Made by a program: the position numbers and the translations under genes | The notes under the pieces: model-generated | Seen by the model: only the letters and a program-made list of their open reading frames with translations | Database searches by the model: none | What the model was told of the DNA's origin: nothing | In this document: positions 7,575-15,663 of the stretch, piece after piece | How positions within the stretch are numbered: the stretch's first letter is position 1 | Layout: every line of letters starts with the position of its first letter | Source: Micromonospora radicis | Lineage (GTDB): Bacteria; Actinomycetota; Actinomycetes; Mycobacteriales; Micromonosporaceae | Length of the DNA: 64,000 nucleotides | Reading direction: 5' to 3' | NCBI RefSeq assembly: GCF_003583405.1 | Contig: NZ_QXEC01000015.1 | Span: forward strand, 62,001-126,000

Positions 7575-8378
7575 TCACTCGGCGGCCGGACGGCTGCGCT
7601 TGGTGGCCCGGGGCAGCTTCGTCGACGGGCTGTCGGTCCGCTTGGTCGCCGGCTGCCGGGTGGTCGCCTTGGCGCGGGTGGCCTTCTTCGCGGCCTTGGC
7701 CGCAGCCGGCTTGGCCTCCGCGATCTCGGCCACCTCCGCCGGGCTCGGCACCTCGGCCCGCTCGCCAGCAGGCGCCACAGTGGCCTCGCTCGGCGTCACG
7801 GTCGCCTCGGTGCCGCTCGGCGCCACGGTGGCCTCGGTGGCCGCGATGTCGGCGTTCACCGTGTCGGCGGCCTCCAGCACACCGGCGCCGACCAGCCGCT
7901 CACCCCGGGTGACCAACTTGCCGTACGCGGCCAGCGCCCGCTCCTGCGCGGCCTGGGCACCGGCGACGACCACGGCGGCGTTGCGCAGCGCCAGGCCCCG
8001 CAGCCGATCCAGGTCGGCGGCGGCACGAAGCTTGTCGAGGTCGGCGGCCTCGCGCAGCTTGTCGAGGTCCGCCGCGGCACGAAGCTTGTCGAGGTCGGCA
8101 GCCTCGCGCACCCTGTCGAGGTCGGCGTTGCGCCGCAGCGACTCGGCCGTGAGGTTGGCGTGGCGCAGCGTGTCGTTGGCCTTCTGGCGCAGCTCGAAGC
8201 CGGTGACGACGGCCTTGCCGCCGAGTTCGTTGACGACCCGGCCGCCGTCGTTGACGACCCGGTCGCGCAGCTCACCGACCACGGTGGGCAGTTTGCGCAG
8301 CTGCTCCAGGGCCAGCTCACCGGCACCGGCGGCGGCGTAGATCGGAGCGGGGATGCGGTTGGTCTTCGGCTGGGTCAT
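7575..8378 (-). CDS. heparin-binding haemagglutinin (HBHA)-like protein
   Basis: A 267-residue protein with the layout of mycobacterial HBHA: a short N-terminal helix (IPAPIYAAAGAGELALEQL), a long coiled coil (~30-165) and an Ala/Pro/Lys-rich tail (AAKAAKKATRAKATTRQ). In mycobacteria the Lys-rich tail binds heparan sulphate and the protein also associates with lipid bodies; in a soil actinomycete a role in envelope or polar organisation is more plausible. The coiled coil contains four or five copies of a 9-residue repeat (EAADLDKLR / AAADLDKLR). The start codon overlaps the XRE gene stop (ATGA). Confidence 0.82.
   Translation of the reverse strand: MTQPKTNRIPAPIYAAAGAGELALEQLRKLPTVVGELRDRVVNDGGRVVNELGGKAVVTGFELRQKANDTLRHANLTAESLRRNADLDRVREAADLDKLRAAADLDKLREAADLDKLRAAADLDRLRGLALRNAAVVVAGAQAAQERALAAYGKLVTRGERLVGAGVLEAADTVNADIAATEATVAPSGTEATVTPSEATVAPAGERAEVPSPAEVAEIAEAKPAAAKAAKKATRAKATTRQPATKRTDSPSTKLPRATKRSRPAAE
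8004..8138 (-). repeat. 27-bp coding tandem repeat (9-residue coiled-coil repeat)
   Basis: Five 27-base units start near 8004, 8031, 8058, 8085 and 8112, sharing CTTGTCGAGGTCGGC on the + strand. They encode alternating EAADLDKLR and AAADLDKLR in the HBHA-like protein. Near-identity at DNA level suggests recent in-frame duplication. Nine is not a heptad period, so each added unit shifts the hydrophobic stripe of the coil. Confidence 0.85.
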
Positions 8379-9031
8379 CGGTTCTCCTCTTCGGCCACGG
8401 TGGCGGCCTTGCGGACCACCTTGCGGGCGGTCTTCTTGGCTGGGGTGCGGGTCGGCGCCGGGGCCGCACCCGCCTCGGTCACGGCGACCGACTCGAGGAC
8501 GGCCTCGGTCGGGGTGCCCTCCGGGGTGGTGGGCCCGGTGGCGGCCAGGTTGGCCACGTCCGGCGCGGTCCCGGGCGTGCTGACGGCGCCGGTGGTCTCG
8601 GGTGCGCTGACGTCACCGCCGGCCTCGGTGCCGGACCTGGTTGCCGCGCTGTCGCTCGCGGCCTCGGCGGCGGCGGTCGCCTCGGCGAGCCGGGCGTTCT
8701 CCCGGCGGAACGTCTCGTAGATCTGGGTGAGGGACTGCTTCTGGGCCATCGTCAGGTCGGTGTCGACCGCGATGGCGGCCAGCACCCCCTGGCCCTCCTT
8801 GTCGTCGAGCAGCCCGGCCCGCAGGTACATCGCCGGGGTGGAGACCCGCAGCGCGCTGGCGAGCTGCTGGAGCACCTCGGCACTGGGCCGACGCAATCCC
8901 CGCTCGATCTGGCTGAGGTAGGGGTTGCTCACCCCTGCCTGGTCGGCGAGCTGCCGCAGGGAGATCTTCGCGTTCCGCCGCAGGTCACGAATGAACCCGC
9001 CGACGTCGGGAAGGTCTTTGGGAGTGGCCAT
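8375..9031 (-). CDS. XRE-family transcriptional regulator (Rv0474-like)
   Basis: A 218-residue protein with an N-terminal Cro/C1 helix-turn-helix (LRQLADQAGVSNPYLSQIER, residues ~20-45). A middle helix region follows, then a long Ala/Thr/Pro tail ending in a basic patch (PAKKTARKVVRKAA) much like the tail of the HBHA-like protein. It is the first gene of a unit matching mycobacterial Rv0474-Rv0475(hbhA)-Rv0476. The promoter region holds repeated GCTAGC sites, so autoregulation is likely (inference). Confidence 0.88.
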   Translation of the reverse strand: MATPKDLPDVGGFIRDLRRNAKISLRQLADQAGVSNPYLSQIERGLRRPSAEVLQQLASALRVSTPAMYLRAGLLDDKEGQGVLAAIAVDTDLTMAQKQSLTQIYETFRRENARLAEATAAAEAASDSAATRSGTEAGGDVSAPETTGAVSTPGTAPDVANLAATGPTTPEGTPTEAVLESVAVTEAGAAPAPTRTPAKKTARKVVRKAATVAEEENR

Positions 9032-9039
9032 GACTCCAC

Positions 9040-9089
9040 GCTAGCTCGACTTGCTAGCAGCTGCAAGCAAAGTGCTAGCCAGAGTTAGC
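9040..9089. promoter_or_regulatory. GCTAGC site cluster, XRE/HBHA promoter
   Basis: GCTAGC occurs at 9040, 9053 and 9074, and GTTAGC at 9084. The last two steps are 21 and 10 bases, that is two and one helical turns, so proteins bound there would sit on one DNA face. TTGC and GCAA also flank the second site as an inverted repeat (9051-9066). The cluster lies between the XRE start (9031) and the divergent hydrolase (9144) and could serve both. Confidence 0.6.
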
Positions 9090-9143
9090 AGGGTCTCACC
9101 TGCCCGGTTGCGCGCCACTCACGCCCGGCCGTACGGTCCTGCG

Positions 9144-9941
9144 GTGACCAAGATCGAAGTAAACGGGGCACTGCTGGCGTACGACGAGATGGGCCACGGA
9201 TCGCCGATCGTCCTGTTGCATGCCGGCATCGCCGACCGCCGGATGTGGCGGGAGCAGATCGACGCGCTGGCCACCCGACACCGGGTGATCGCCCTGGATC
9301 TGCGCGGCTACGGCGAGTCCGAGTTGCCGCCCACCGGCTTCGCCCACCACGACGACGTGGCCGCCCTGCTCGACGCCCTCGACCTGCCCCGGGCCGCCCT
9401 GGTCGGCTGCTCGTTCGGCGGAGCGGTGGCGATCGACACGGCGCTGGCCCACCCGGACCGGGTGAGCGCACTGGCCCTGCTCGGCACCGCGGTGTCCGGT
9501 CACGAGTGGTCCGAGCAGACCAACGACCTGTGGGAGATCCTGGTCGGAGACGTCGAGCCGGAGGACTTCGCCGCCACCGCCGCCGGTGAGGTGCGGTTCT
9601 GGGTGGTTGGCCCGGAGCGCACCCCGGAGCAGGTCGACCCGGGCCTGATCGCCTTCGCCACCGCCATGGACGAGCGCGCCCTCGCCGCCGAGTTGGCGCT
9701 CAGCGCGGTGGACGTCGCCGAACTGGACCCGCCGGCCGTCGGCCGGCTCGGCGAGCTGAGCATGCCGGTGCTGGTCGGCGCGGGCGCGGCGGACGTACCC
9801 GACATCCGGCAGTTGGCCGACCGGATCGCCGCCGAGGCGCCCCGGGCCGTCCGGCTGCCCGACGTGCCGGACGCCGCGCACCTGCTGCCGCTGGAACGCC
9901 CCGCACCGGTGAACGCGGCCCTGCTCGACTTCCTGCCCTGA
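9144..9941 (+). CDS. alpha/beta hydrolase
   Basis: A 265-residue alpha/beta hydrolase. It carries HAGIADRRMW (oxyanion region), GCSFGGAVA (nucleophile Ser), an acid-loop region around VGAGAADVPDI, and PDAAHLLPLE with the catalytic His. The GTG start gives the usual N-terminal strand (VTKIEVNGALLAYDEMG); the open frame upstream overlaps the GCTAGC promoter cluster and is unlikely to be coding. It is divergent from the XRE/HBHA operon. Related proteins include esterases and 3-oxoadipate enol-lactonase-like enzymes; the substrate is not predictable. Confidence 0.85.
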   Translation: MTKIEVNGALLAYDEMGHGSPIVLLHAGIADRRMWREQIDALATRHRVIALDLRGYGESELPPTGFAHHDDVAALLDALDLPRAALVGCSFGGAVAIDTALAHPDRVSALALLGTAVSGHEWSEQTNDLWEILVGDVEPEDFAATAAGEVRFWVVGPERTPEQVDPGLIAFATAMDERALAAELALSAVDVAELDPPAVGRLGELSMPVLVGAGAADVPDIRQLADRIAAEAPRAVRLPDVPDAAHLLPLERPAPVNAALLDFLP

Positions 9942-10025
9942 CCGATCCCCACAACCGCCCGGACCCGCCCGGATTCAGCGGACCCGACGGCGAGGTCCGA
10001 CCCCTGGCAGGTCCGGCGGCCGGGT

Positions 10026-10985
10026 TCACCAGAGCGGACGTACCGCGCCGACGGGCAGGCCGCCGCCGAAGAGCGGCACCTCCGCGAACTCCGCCAGCAC
10101 CGGCGCGTCGACCCCGAGCCGGCGCAGGGCGGAGACCAGCACCGGCAGCCGGGCTCGGCCGGCGCCGTCGTCGATCTTCAGGGCCACCGCGCCGCCATCG
10201 GGCAGCGCGGTGGCGATCACGCCCTCCGCGCCCACCTTCGCCAGCAGTTCCGGTACGCCGCGCATCAGCCGGGTGTCGTCGGCCTCGGTCCCGCCGACGA
10301 TCTCCGGGTACGCCCGCATCGCGTCGGCCACCGTCCTCGGCACCGTACCGAGGTCGGCCCGCACCAGCCGCAGGTACGCCCCGGCCAGCGCCGTCAACGA
10401 CACCGCAAGCACCGGGGCGCCGCAACCGTCGACTCCGACCGCCGCCGCCGGCTCACCGGCGAACTCCTCGACCGTCTCGTGTAGGCGCTGCTGCAACGGA
10501 TGCTCCGGCCGCCAGTACCCGTCCGTGGACCACCCGGCGGACCGGCAGGTCAGCAGCATCCCGGCGTGCTTGCCGGAACAGTTCATCTGGATCCGGGTGG
10601 GTCCGCCGCCGGCCCGCAGCACCGTCACCCGGGCCTGCTCGCCGACCGGCAGTTCCGGCGGGCAGCGCAGGTCCTCCTCGGTGAATCCGCCGTCGGCGAG
10701 CAGCCGCGCGACCCGGGCCAGATGGAACTCCTCCCCGGCGTGGCTGGCCGACACCAGGGCCAGGTCGGCGGGATCGGCCAACGGCAGCCCGGCCCGGACC
10801 ATCCCGATCGCCTGCATCGGCTTGTTCGACGAGCGGGGGAAGACCGGCGAACTCACGTCACCGGCGGCGGCCACCACCGCGCCCGCGGCGTCGAGCACCA
10901 CCACCGACCCGCGGTGCACGCCCTCGACGAAGCCGGACCGGACCACCTCGGCGAGCGGCACGCCGCCCTCGTACGTCTTTCTCAC
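10026..10985 (-). CDS. asparaginase (Rhizobium etli AnsA/ReAV-type)
   Basis: A 319-residue member of the asparaginase II superfamily unrelated to the E. coli fold, hydrolysing L-asparagine to aspartate and ammonia. Visible family motifs are PRSSNKPMQA (catalytic Ser and Lys), MNCSGKHAGML and VDGCGAPV, which carry the metal-binding Cys/Lys/Cys set known from the R. etli enzymes. The start is GTG 10985. It stands alone between a hydrolase and the BKACE gene. A role in nitrogen scavenging would fit a GlnR-controlled organism, but no GlnR box was identified. Confidence 0.9.
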   Translation of the reverse strand: MRKTYEGGVPLAEVVRSGFVEGVHRGSVVVLDAAGAVVAAAGDVSSPVFPRSSNKPMQAIGMVRAGLPLADPADLALVSASHAGEEFHLARVARLLADGGFTEEDLRCPPELPVGEQARVTVLRAGGGPTRIQMNCSGKHAGMLLTCRSAGWSTDGYWRPEHPLQQRLHETVEEFAGEPAAAVGVDGCGAPVLAVSLTALAGAYLRLVRADLGTVPRTVADAMRAYPEIVGGTEADDTRLMRGVPELLAKVGAEGVIATALPDGGAVALKIDDGAGRARLPVLVSALRRLGVDAPVLAEFAEVPLFGGGLPVGAVRPLW

Positions 10986-11077
10986 GGGTGGACGGTACCG
11001 ACGCGACCGGCGGGACGGCTGCCGGGGTGAGCAGGGACTCCACCTCCGGGTGTACGGAGCTGTCTCCCGCCGCGCCC

Positions 11078-11905
11078 TTACAGGCCGAGCAGCTCGCGGG
11101 CCTCGGCGGGATTCAGCGGTGGACGCTGGGCGAGCTGCGCGAAGCCGACCGCCCGAGCGACCAGCTGCATGTTCGACTCCACCGGCCGGCCCTTGGCGTA
11201 CGTCACCGTGTCCTCCATCCCGACCCGCAGGTGACCGCCCGTCGACAACGAGGCCAGCAGCACCGGGATGGTGCTCCGGCCGATGCCGGTGGCCGAGAAG
11301 GTGGTGCCCGTCGGCAGGTCACGGAGCATCTGCTGGGCCGCGACGAGGGTCGCCGCGGTGCCGGGCATCCCGCCGGGCACACCCATCACGAAGTCCACGT
11401 GCACGTGGCCGCCGTGCGGCAGGCCGTACCGGCCGAGCAGCCGTTGCAGGGCGGTGAGGTGACCGAGGTCGAAGATCTCGTACTCCGGCACGATGCCGCG
11501 GTCCTGCATCCGGGAGTGCAGGTCGACGATGAACTCCCAGCGGTTGAGGAAGACGTCGTCGCCGAAGTTGACCGTGCCCATCGTGCACGAGGCCATGTCC
11601 GGCTGCGCGTCGAGCACGGCCAGCCGGTCGGCCTCCGGGTCGGTGACCGCGCCACCGGTGGAGAGCTGCACGATCAGGTCGGTGCTCTCCCGCAGCGCCG
11701 CCACCGTCTCCCGCAGCCGCCCCTGGTCGAGGGTGGGCCGGGCGGCGACGTCGCGGATGTGGACATGGATGACGGAGGCGCCGAGCGCCTCGCACTCCTT
11801 GGCGGTGAGCAGCAGCTCGTCAAGGGTGACCGGCAGCGCCGGCACCTCGGTCTTGGCCGACTCCGCGCCGGTGGGGGCAACCGTGATCAACGTCCCTGTT
11901 GTCAT
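11078..11905 (-). CDS. BKACE-family beta-keto acid cleavage enzyme
   Basis: A 275-residue DUF849/BKACE protein. The family condenses a beta-keto acid with acetyl-CoA to give acetoacetate and a new CoA ester; the founding member is Kce of lysine fermentation. The zinc-binding HxH motif is in SVIHVHIRD, the active-site Glu is in VPEYEIFDLG, and GHVHVDFVMGVPGGMPG is the conserved middle region. The physiological substrate differs between members and cannot be named from sequence alone. It is monocistronic as far as I can see. Confidence 0.88.
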   Translation of the reverse strand: MTTGTLITVAPTGAESAKTEVPALPVTLDELLLTAKECEALGASVIHVHIRDVAARPTLDQGRLRETVAALRESTDLIVQLSTGGAVTDPEADRLAVLDAQPDMASCTMGTVNFGDDVFLNRWEFIVDLHSRMQDRGIVPEYEIFDLGHLTALQRLLGRYGLPHGGHVHVDFVMGVPGGMPGTAATLVAAQQMLRDLPTGTTFSATGIGRSTIPVLLASLSTGGHLRVGMEDTVTYAKGRPVESNMQLVARAVGFAQLAQRPPLNPAEARELLGL

Positions 11906-11990
11906 GCCGGCGATCCTAGAGCGCCTGCTCGGAGCAGGAATGTCAAGAGGGTGCCCGTCCTCTACCGCAGGCGTTGAGAGGTGCCCTTCC

Positions 11991-13100
11991 TTACGCGTCG
12001 ATGGCGGCGGTGCTGTCGGCGACCCGGAGGGTGGCGTCGTCGGGCACCGAACGCTTGACCACGGCGAGCGCGATCTGCCCCAGTTCGTGGTGCAGCACCG
12101 CGGTGCCGACGAACCCGACCGTGCGGCCGTCGAGGGTGATCGGGGTGCCGGCGGCTGGCAACTGGTCGGTGGTCACCCCGTCCAGGTGCAGCAGCACCAG
12201 CCGGCGTGGCGGCCGGCCCAGGTTGTGCACCCGGGCGACCGTCTCCTGACCTCGGTAGCAGCCCTTGTCCAGGTGCACGGCCGGGGCGATCAGGTCCACC
12301 TCGGCGGGGATCGTGCGGTGGTCGGTGTCCACCCCCACCCGGGCTCGCCGGGCGGCCACCCGCACCGCCTCGTACGCCCAGAGCCCGGCCGGCGGCACGC
12401 CGCGCTCGCGCAGCCGGGCCACCACCTGGTCCAGCTCCGCCCGGGGTACCAGCAGGTCCACCCCCAGCGGGCCGCGTCGGGCCCAACCGCCGGTCGGCAA
12501 CGGTTTGACGTCGTAGCGGGTGGTCGGGTGCGGGGGCAGCTCACCGGAGCGGAACTTGGCACCGGGCACGCCGGTGACGTCCGGTTCGGCCAGCGGGGGT
12601 ACGTCGAGCGCGGCGACCGCCGCGGGCGCCTTCGGTCCGACCAGCGACAGCACCGCCCAGTCGGCGGTGGCGTCGCGCGGCTCGACCTGGCTGAAGAACC
12701 GCATCTTCTCCAGGTAGCCCAACAGGCCCTCGGTGGCGCCCGGCTCGGTGTCCAGCCAGGTGGTGTCGCCGTCCTCGGTGACCATGGCGTGCTGTTCGAC
12801 GTGGCCGTTCGGCGAGAGCACCAGCAGCTCGCTGCCCTGCCACGGGCCCAGCCCGGACAGGTGCTGGGTGGTCAGGGTGTGCAGCCAGGAGATCCGTTCC
12901 GCACCCGGCACCGCCACCACGCCCCGGTGGGAGCGGTCCACCAGACCGACCTCGGTGTCCAGCAGGCGCTGTTCCCGCATCGGGTCGCCGTAGTGCGCGG
13001 CCACCCCCCGTACCCCGGCCGCCGCGTGGGCCGGCTCCGGCTGGTCGCGGCTGGCCTCGTCGATGCTCTCCACGGCCACCGCGCCCGCGACGTCGATCAT
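11991..13100 (-). CDS. ygfZ: folate-binding YgfZ/GcvT-like protein
   Basis: A 369-residue protein of the YgfZ family, a tetrahydrofolate-binding GcvT relative that helps make or repair some iron-sulphur clusters. The family signature is DKGCYRGQE with its conserved Cys; the N-terminal GcvT-like region includes DRSHRGVVAVPGAERISWLH. The ATG at 13100 overlaps the Fur stop (ATGA), so the gene is translationally coupled to a Fur-family regulator. That pairing fits an iron/Fe-S theme. Confidence 0.9.
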   Translation of the reverse strand: MIDVAGAVAVESIDEASRDQPEPAHAAAGVRGVAAHYGDPMREQRLLDTEVGLVDRSHRGVVAVPGAERISWLHTLTTQHLSGLGPWQGSELLVLSPNGHVEQHAMVTEDGDTTWLDTEPGATEGLLGYLEKMRFFSQVEPRDATADWAVLSLVGPKAPAAVAALDVPPLAEPDVTGVPGAKFRSGELPPHPTTRYDVKPLPTGGWARRGPLGVDLLVPRAELDQVVARLRERGVPPAGLWAYEAVRVAARRARVGVDTDHRTIPAEVDLIAPAVHLDKGCYRGQETVARVHNLGRPPRRLVLLHLDGVTTDQLPAAGTPITLDGRTVGFVGTAVLHHELGQIALAVVKRSVPDDATLRVADSTAAIDA

Positions 13101-13525
13101 CCCTGCTCCCCGTTCCCGCAACGTGCGCACTGACCGAAGAAGGAGACGTGGCCGATGTCCACCCGGAAACCCCGCTCGCTGGCCAACTGGTCGGCCAGTG
13201 GGCGCAGCAGCTCGGGATCCATCTCGTCAATCGCGCCGCAGTCCCGGCAGACGAGGTGGACGTGCTGGTCCGCACCGGCGGCGTGATAGGTCGGCGACCC
13301 GTGCGACAGGTGGGTGTGGGTGACCAGGCCGAGCCGTTCCAGCAGCTCCAGCGTGCGGTAGATGGTGGTGATGTTGACCCCGGCGGCGACCTCGCGGACC
13401 GCCGTGTGCACCTGCTCCGGGGTGGCGTGCCCGAGGTCCAGCACCGCCTGCAAGATCAGCTGACGCTGCGCCGTCAGCCGCAGCCCACGGGAGCGGAGCA
13501 GTTCCGCAAGGGATGACTCGGACAC
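13097..13525 (-). CDS. Fur-family metalloregulator
   Basis: A 142-residue repressor starting at GTG 13525 behind GGAGGG. The N-terminal winged helix contains RLTAQRQLILQAVLDLGHATPEQVH and NITTIYRTLELLERLGLV. The dimer domain has HVHLVC plus two CxxC pairs (CRDC, CARC) for structural zinc. Whether it senses Fe, Zn or another metal cannot be settled by eye. Overlap with ygfZ suggests iron-linked regulation of Fe-S maintenance. It is divergent from the class IV aminotransferase gene. Confidence 0.92.
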   Translation of the reverse strand: MSESSLAELLRSRGLRLTAQRQLILQAVLDLGHATPEQVHTAVREVAAGVNITTIYRTLELLERLGLVTHTHLSHGSPTYHAAGADQHVHLVCRDCGAIDEMDPELLRPLADQLASERGFRVDIGHVSFFGQCARCGNGEQG

Positions 13526-13592
13526 CCTCCGATCATAGTTCGGCCATCTCGGCGGCTCTCGGCCCACGGGTGACCCGCTATCGTCGACAGCC

Positions 13593-14441
13593 ATGGAAGC
13601 CACCCGGATCGGCGTGCTGGGTCGGGGCCTGCTACCGCTCGGCGAGCCGGTGCTCCGCGGCGACGACCTCGGCGTGCTCCGCGGCGACGGGCTGTTCGAG
13701 ACGATGCACCTGCGTGGTGGGCGGCCGTGGCTGCGCGAGGCGCACCTGGCCCGGCTGCGGGTCGGTGCGGCGGCCGTGGAGCTGACCCTGCCCGGCGACG
13801 CGGCCCTGGTCGAACTGCTGGACACCGTCGCCGCCGGCTGGCCACCCGAGGTGGAGGGCGCGCTCCGGCTGGTCTGCACCCGAGGCCCCGAGGGCGGCGG
13901 CCCACCCACCGTCTACGCCACCCTCGCGCCGGTACCGCCCACCGCCCGGCAGGCCCGCCGCGACGGCGTCCGGGTGGCCACCCTCTCGCTGGGGGTGCCC
14001 GCCGACGCCCGCCCCGAACTGGGCTGGCTCCCGGCGGGCATCAAGTCGACGTCGTACGGGGCGAGCACGGCGGCCCGCCGCTGGGCCACCCGCGCCGGGG
14101 TGGACGACGTGCTCTGGGTCTCCTCCGACGGGTACGCATTGGAGGGGCCGACCGCCAACGTGGTCTGGCTGACCGGTGACACGCTCTGCACGGTGCCGGC
14201 CCGCCGCACCGGCATCCTGCCCGGCACCACCGTGGCCTGGCTGCTCGCCAACGCCGCCACGGCGGGCTGTCGGGCCGCCGAGCGCATGACCACCCCCGCC
14301 GAACTCCGGAACGCCGACGGGGTCTGGCTCACCTCGTCGGTACGCGGCCTGGTGGAGGTGCGCACCATCGACGGCGAGCAGCTGCCCCGCAGCCCGCGTA
14401 CGCCGGGACTGCGGGAACTGCTCGGCTTTCCACTGCCCTGA
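13593..14441 (+). CDS. class IV aminotransferase (aminodeoxychorismate lyase-like)
   Basis: A 282-residue PLP enzyme of fold type IV. GDGLFETMHLRGG is the N-terminal family motif. The PLP Lys is expected in AGIKSTSYGAS, and LEGPTANVVWL is the conserved Glu/Asn segment. Family members include branched-chain and D-amino-acid aminotransferases and 4-amino-4-deoxychorismate lyase (PabC); the length and the ELGWLPAGIKS context suit a PabC-like enzyme of folate synthesis. A divergent YgfZ folate-binding gene nearby is compatible but not proof. Confidence 0.85.
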   Translation: MEATRIGVLGRGLLPLGEPVLRGDDLGVLRGDGLFETMHLRGGRPWLREAHLARLRVGAAAVELTLPGDAALVELLDTVAAGWPPEVEGALRLVCTRGPEGGGPPTVYATLAPVPPTARQARRDGVRVATLSLGVPADARPELGWLPAGIKSTSYGASTAARRWATRAGVDDVLWVSSDGYALEGPTANVVWLTGDTLCTVPARRTGILPGTTVAWLLANAATAGCRAAERMTTPAELRNADGVWLTSSVRGLVEVRTIDGEQLPRSPRTPGLRELLGFPLP

Positions 14442-14478
14442 CGATCAGCCCCGCGTCCGGATCAACCGCGCGTCCGGA

Positions 14479-15087
14479 TCAGCCGCCGACCCGGATCAGC
14501 CGGGCGGACAGGTGCGGAGAGAGCGGCTGGCCCACCGCGGCCATGTCCTGCGCGTACAGCAGGGCACCTTCGACGATGCCGAAGAGGCGGTGCCCGGCGG
14601 TGACCTCCTTGGCGGTGGCGGTCCGCACCACGGCGTCGCTGACGAACTCGATCTGGGTGCCCTTGCGCCGACCGATGTGCAGCTCCATCACCCCGGTCGG
14701 GACGGTCAGCAGCGCCTCCAGCTCGTCGGTGACCCGGTCACCGTCGAACACCGGCCGCCACCAGCCGACCTCCCGGCCGGCCGGGCGCACCGGACGGCTC
14801 TGCTCGTCGAGGAGCCACGCCCGCGACTCGTAGTGCAGGAACGGCCGGCCGTCGTGGCTGATCCGGATCTCCTGCGCGAAGTCGAAGTCCTCGATGGTGG
14901 GGAAGCCACCCCGGCCGCGTCCCCGCCACACCCCGACGTACGGCAACAGGCCGTCCAGGGCGGCATGCAGCTTCGGCCCCACCCGCAGGTCGTGGCTCTC
15001 CTCGAACGGGTACGGGTCGACCGGGGGCGCGTTCAACCACGGCGGCGGTGCCAGCGGGTTGTTGTCGTCCGACACCGGCTCAGTCAC
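14479..15087 (-). CDS. nitrobindin/FABP-like heme-binding beta-barrel protein
   Basis: A 202-residue protein of the THAP4/nitrobindin family, 10-stranded beta-barrels that bind ferric heme and isomerise peroxynitrite. The family start motif GVWRGRGRGGFPTI and the C-terminal heme-ligand His in LSPHLSARLIRV are both present. The N-terminal ~30 residues are polar and proline rich. It overlaps by 8 bases the end of a 37-residue membrane-protein gene and is probably translated from the same mRNA. Confidence 0.9.
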   Translation of the reverse strand: MTEPVSDDNNPLAPPPWLNAPPVDPYPFEESHDLRVGPKLHAALDGLLPYVGVWRGRGRGGFPTIEDFDFAQEIRISHDGRPFLHYESRAWLLDEQSRPVRPAGREVGWWRPVFDGDRVTDELEALLTVPTGVMELHIGRRKGTQIEFVSDAVVRTATAKEVTAGHRLFGIVEGALLYAQDMAAVGQPLSPHLSARLIRVGG

Positions 15088-15193
15088 GTTGATGTTTACC
15101 TCTCGATATGCGGACCGCCAGGTAGATCAGGCCACCGGCGAGCGCGCCCAGGCCGGCGACCAGCAGGCTGACGAACCCGATCTCGGTGACCAT
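15080..15193 (-). CDS. 37-residue single-pass membrane protein
   Basis: VTEIGFVSLLVAGLGALAGG then LIYLAVRISRGKHQRD: one transmembrane helix and a short basic tail, predicting an N-out, C-in protein. An alternative ATG 9 bases upstream adds three residues. It overlaps the nitrobindin-like gene by 8 bases, so the pair is likely co-translated. Its role is unknown. Its start is 25 bases from the divergent DsrE-like gene. Confidence 0.65.
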   Translation of the reverse strand: MVTEIGFVSLLVAGLGALAGGLIYLAVRISRGKHQRD

Positions 15194-15217
15194 CCGGTTC
15201 ATCCTATGCTGGACGGC

Positions 15218-15580
15218 ATGGCCCGCACTCTCGTCGTCAAGGCCACCGCCGGAGCCGACGCGCCCGAGCGCTGCGCCCAGGCGTTCACCGTGGCGGCCAC
15301 GGCAGCCGCCGCTGGCGTGCACGTCTCGCTCTGGTTGACCGGTGAGTCGACCTGGTTCGCCCTGCCCGGGCGGGCTCAGGACTTCGAGCTGCCGCACTCG
15401 GCGCCGCTGGCCGAGCTGCTGCACGTGATCCTCACCACCGGCACGGTGACGGCCTGCACCCAGTGCGCGGCCCGCCGCGACATCGGTTCCGACGACGTGA
15501 TCCCGGGCGTACGGATCGCTGGTGCGGCGGTCTTCGTGGAGGAGACGATGGCCGAGGGTGCCCAGGCGCTCGTCTACTGA
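15218..15580 (+). CDS. DsrE-family protein
   Basis: A 120-residue small alpha/beta protein of the DsrE/TusD-like fold. RTLVVKATAGADAPERCAQAFTVA is the first beta-alpha unit, VHVSLWLTGESTWFA the second, and VTACTQCAARRDIG a conserved-looking Cys pair (CxxC) at the usual position of a sulphur-relay or redox cysteine. An ATG at 15206 would add four residues. Family members carry persulphide sulphur or serve as peroxiredoxin-like subunits; which applies here is not clear. Confidence 0.8.
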   Translation: MARTLVVKATAGADAPERCAQAFTVAATAAAAGVHVSLWLTGESTWFALPGRAQDFELPHSAPLAELLHVILTTGTVTACTQCAARRDIGSDDVIPGVRIAGAAVFVEETMAEGAQALVY

Positions 15581-15663
15581 GTGCGTTACCTGAGTCACCG
15601 AACAGGGACCGGCAAGGCGGCGGAACTCGCCCGACAAGTCGGACCTATGCCTACGATTCGGAT

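Noticed and set aside
14442..14500. Repeated GTCCGGATCA between class IV aminotransferase and nitrobindin-like genes
   Set aside because: Only two or three short copies in a 37-base gap that runs into the end of a gene; no hairpin and too little to call a repeat element.
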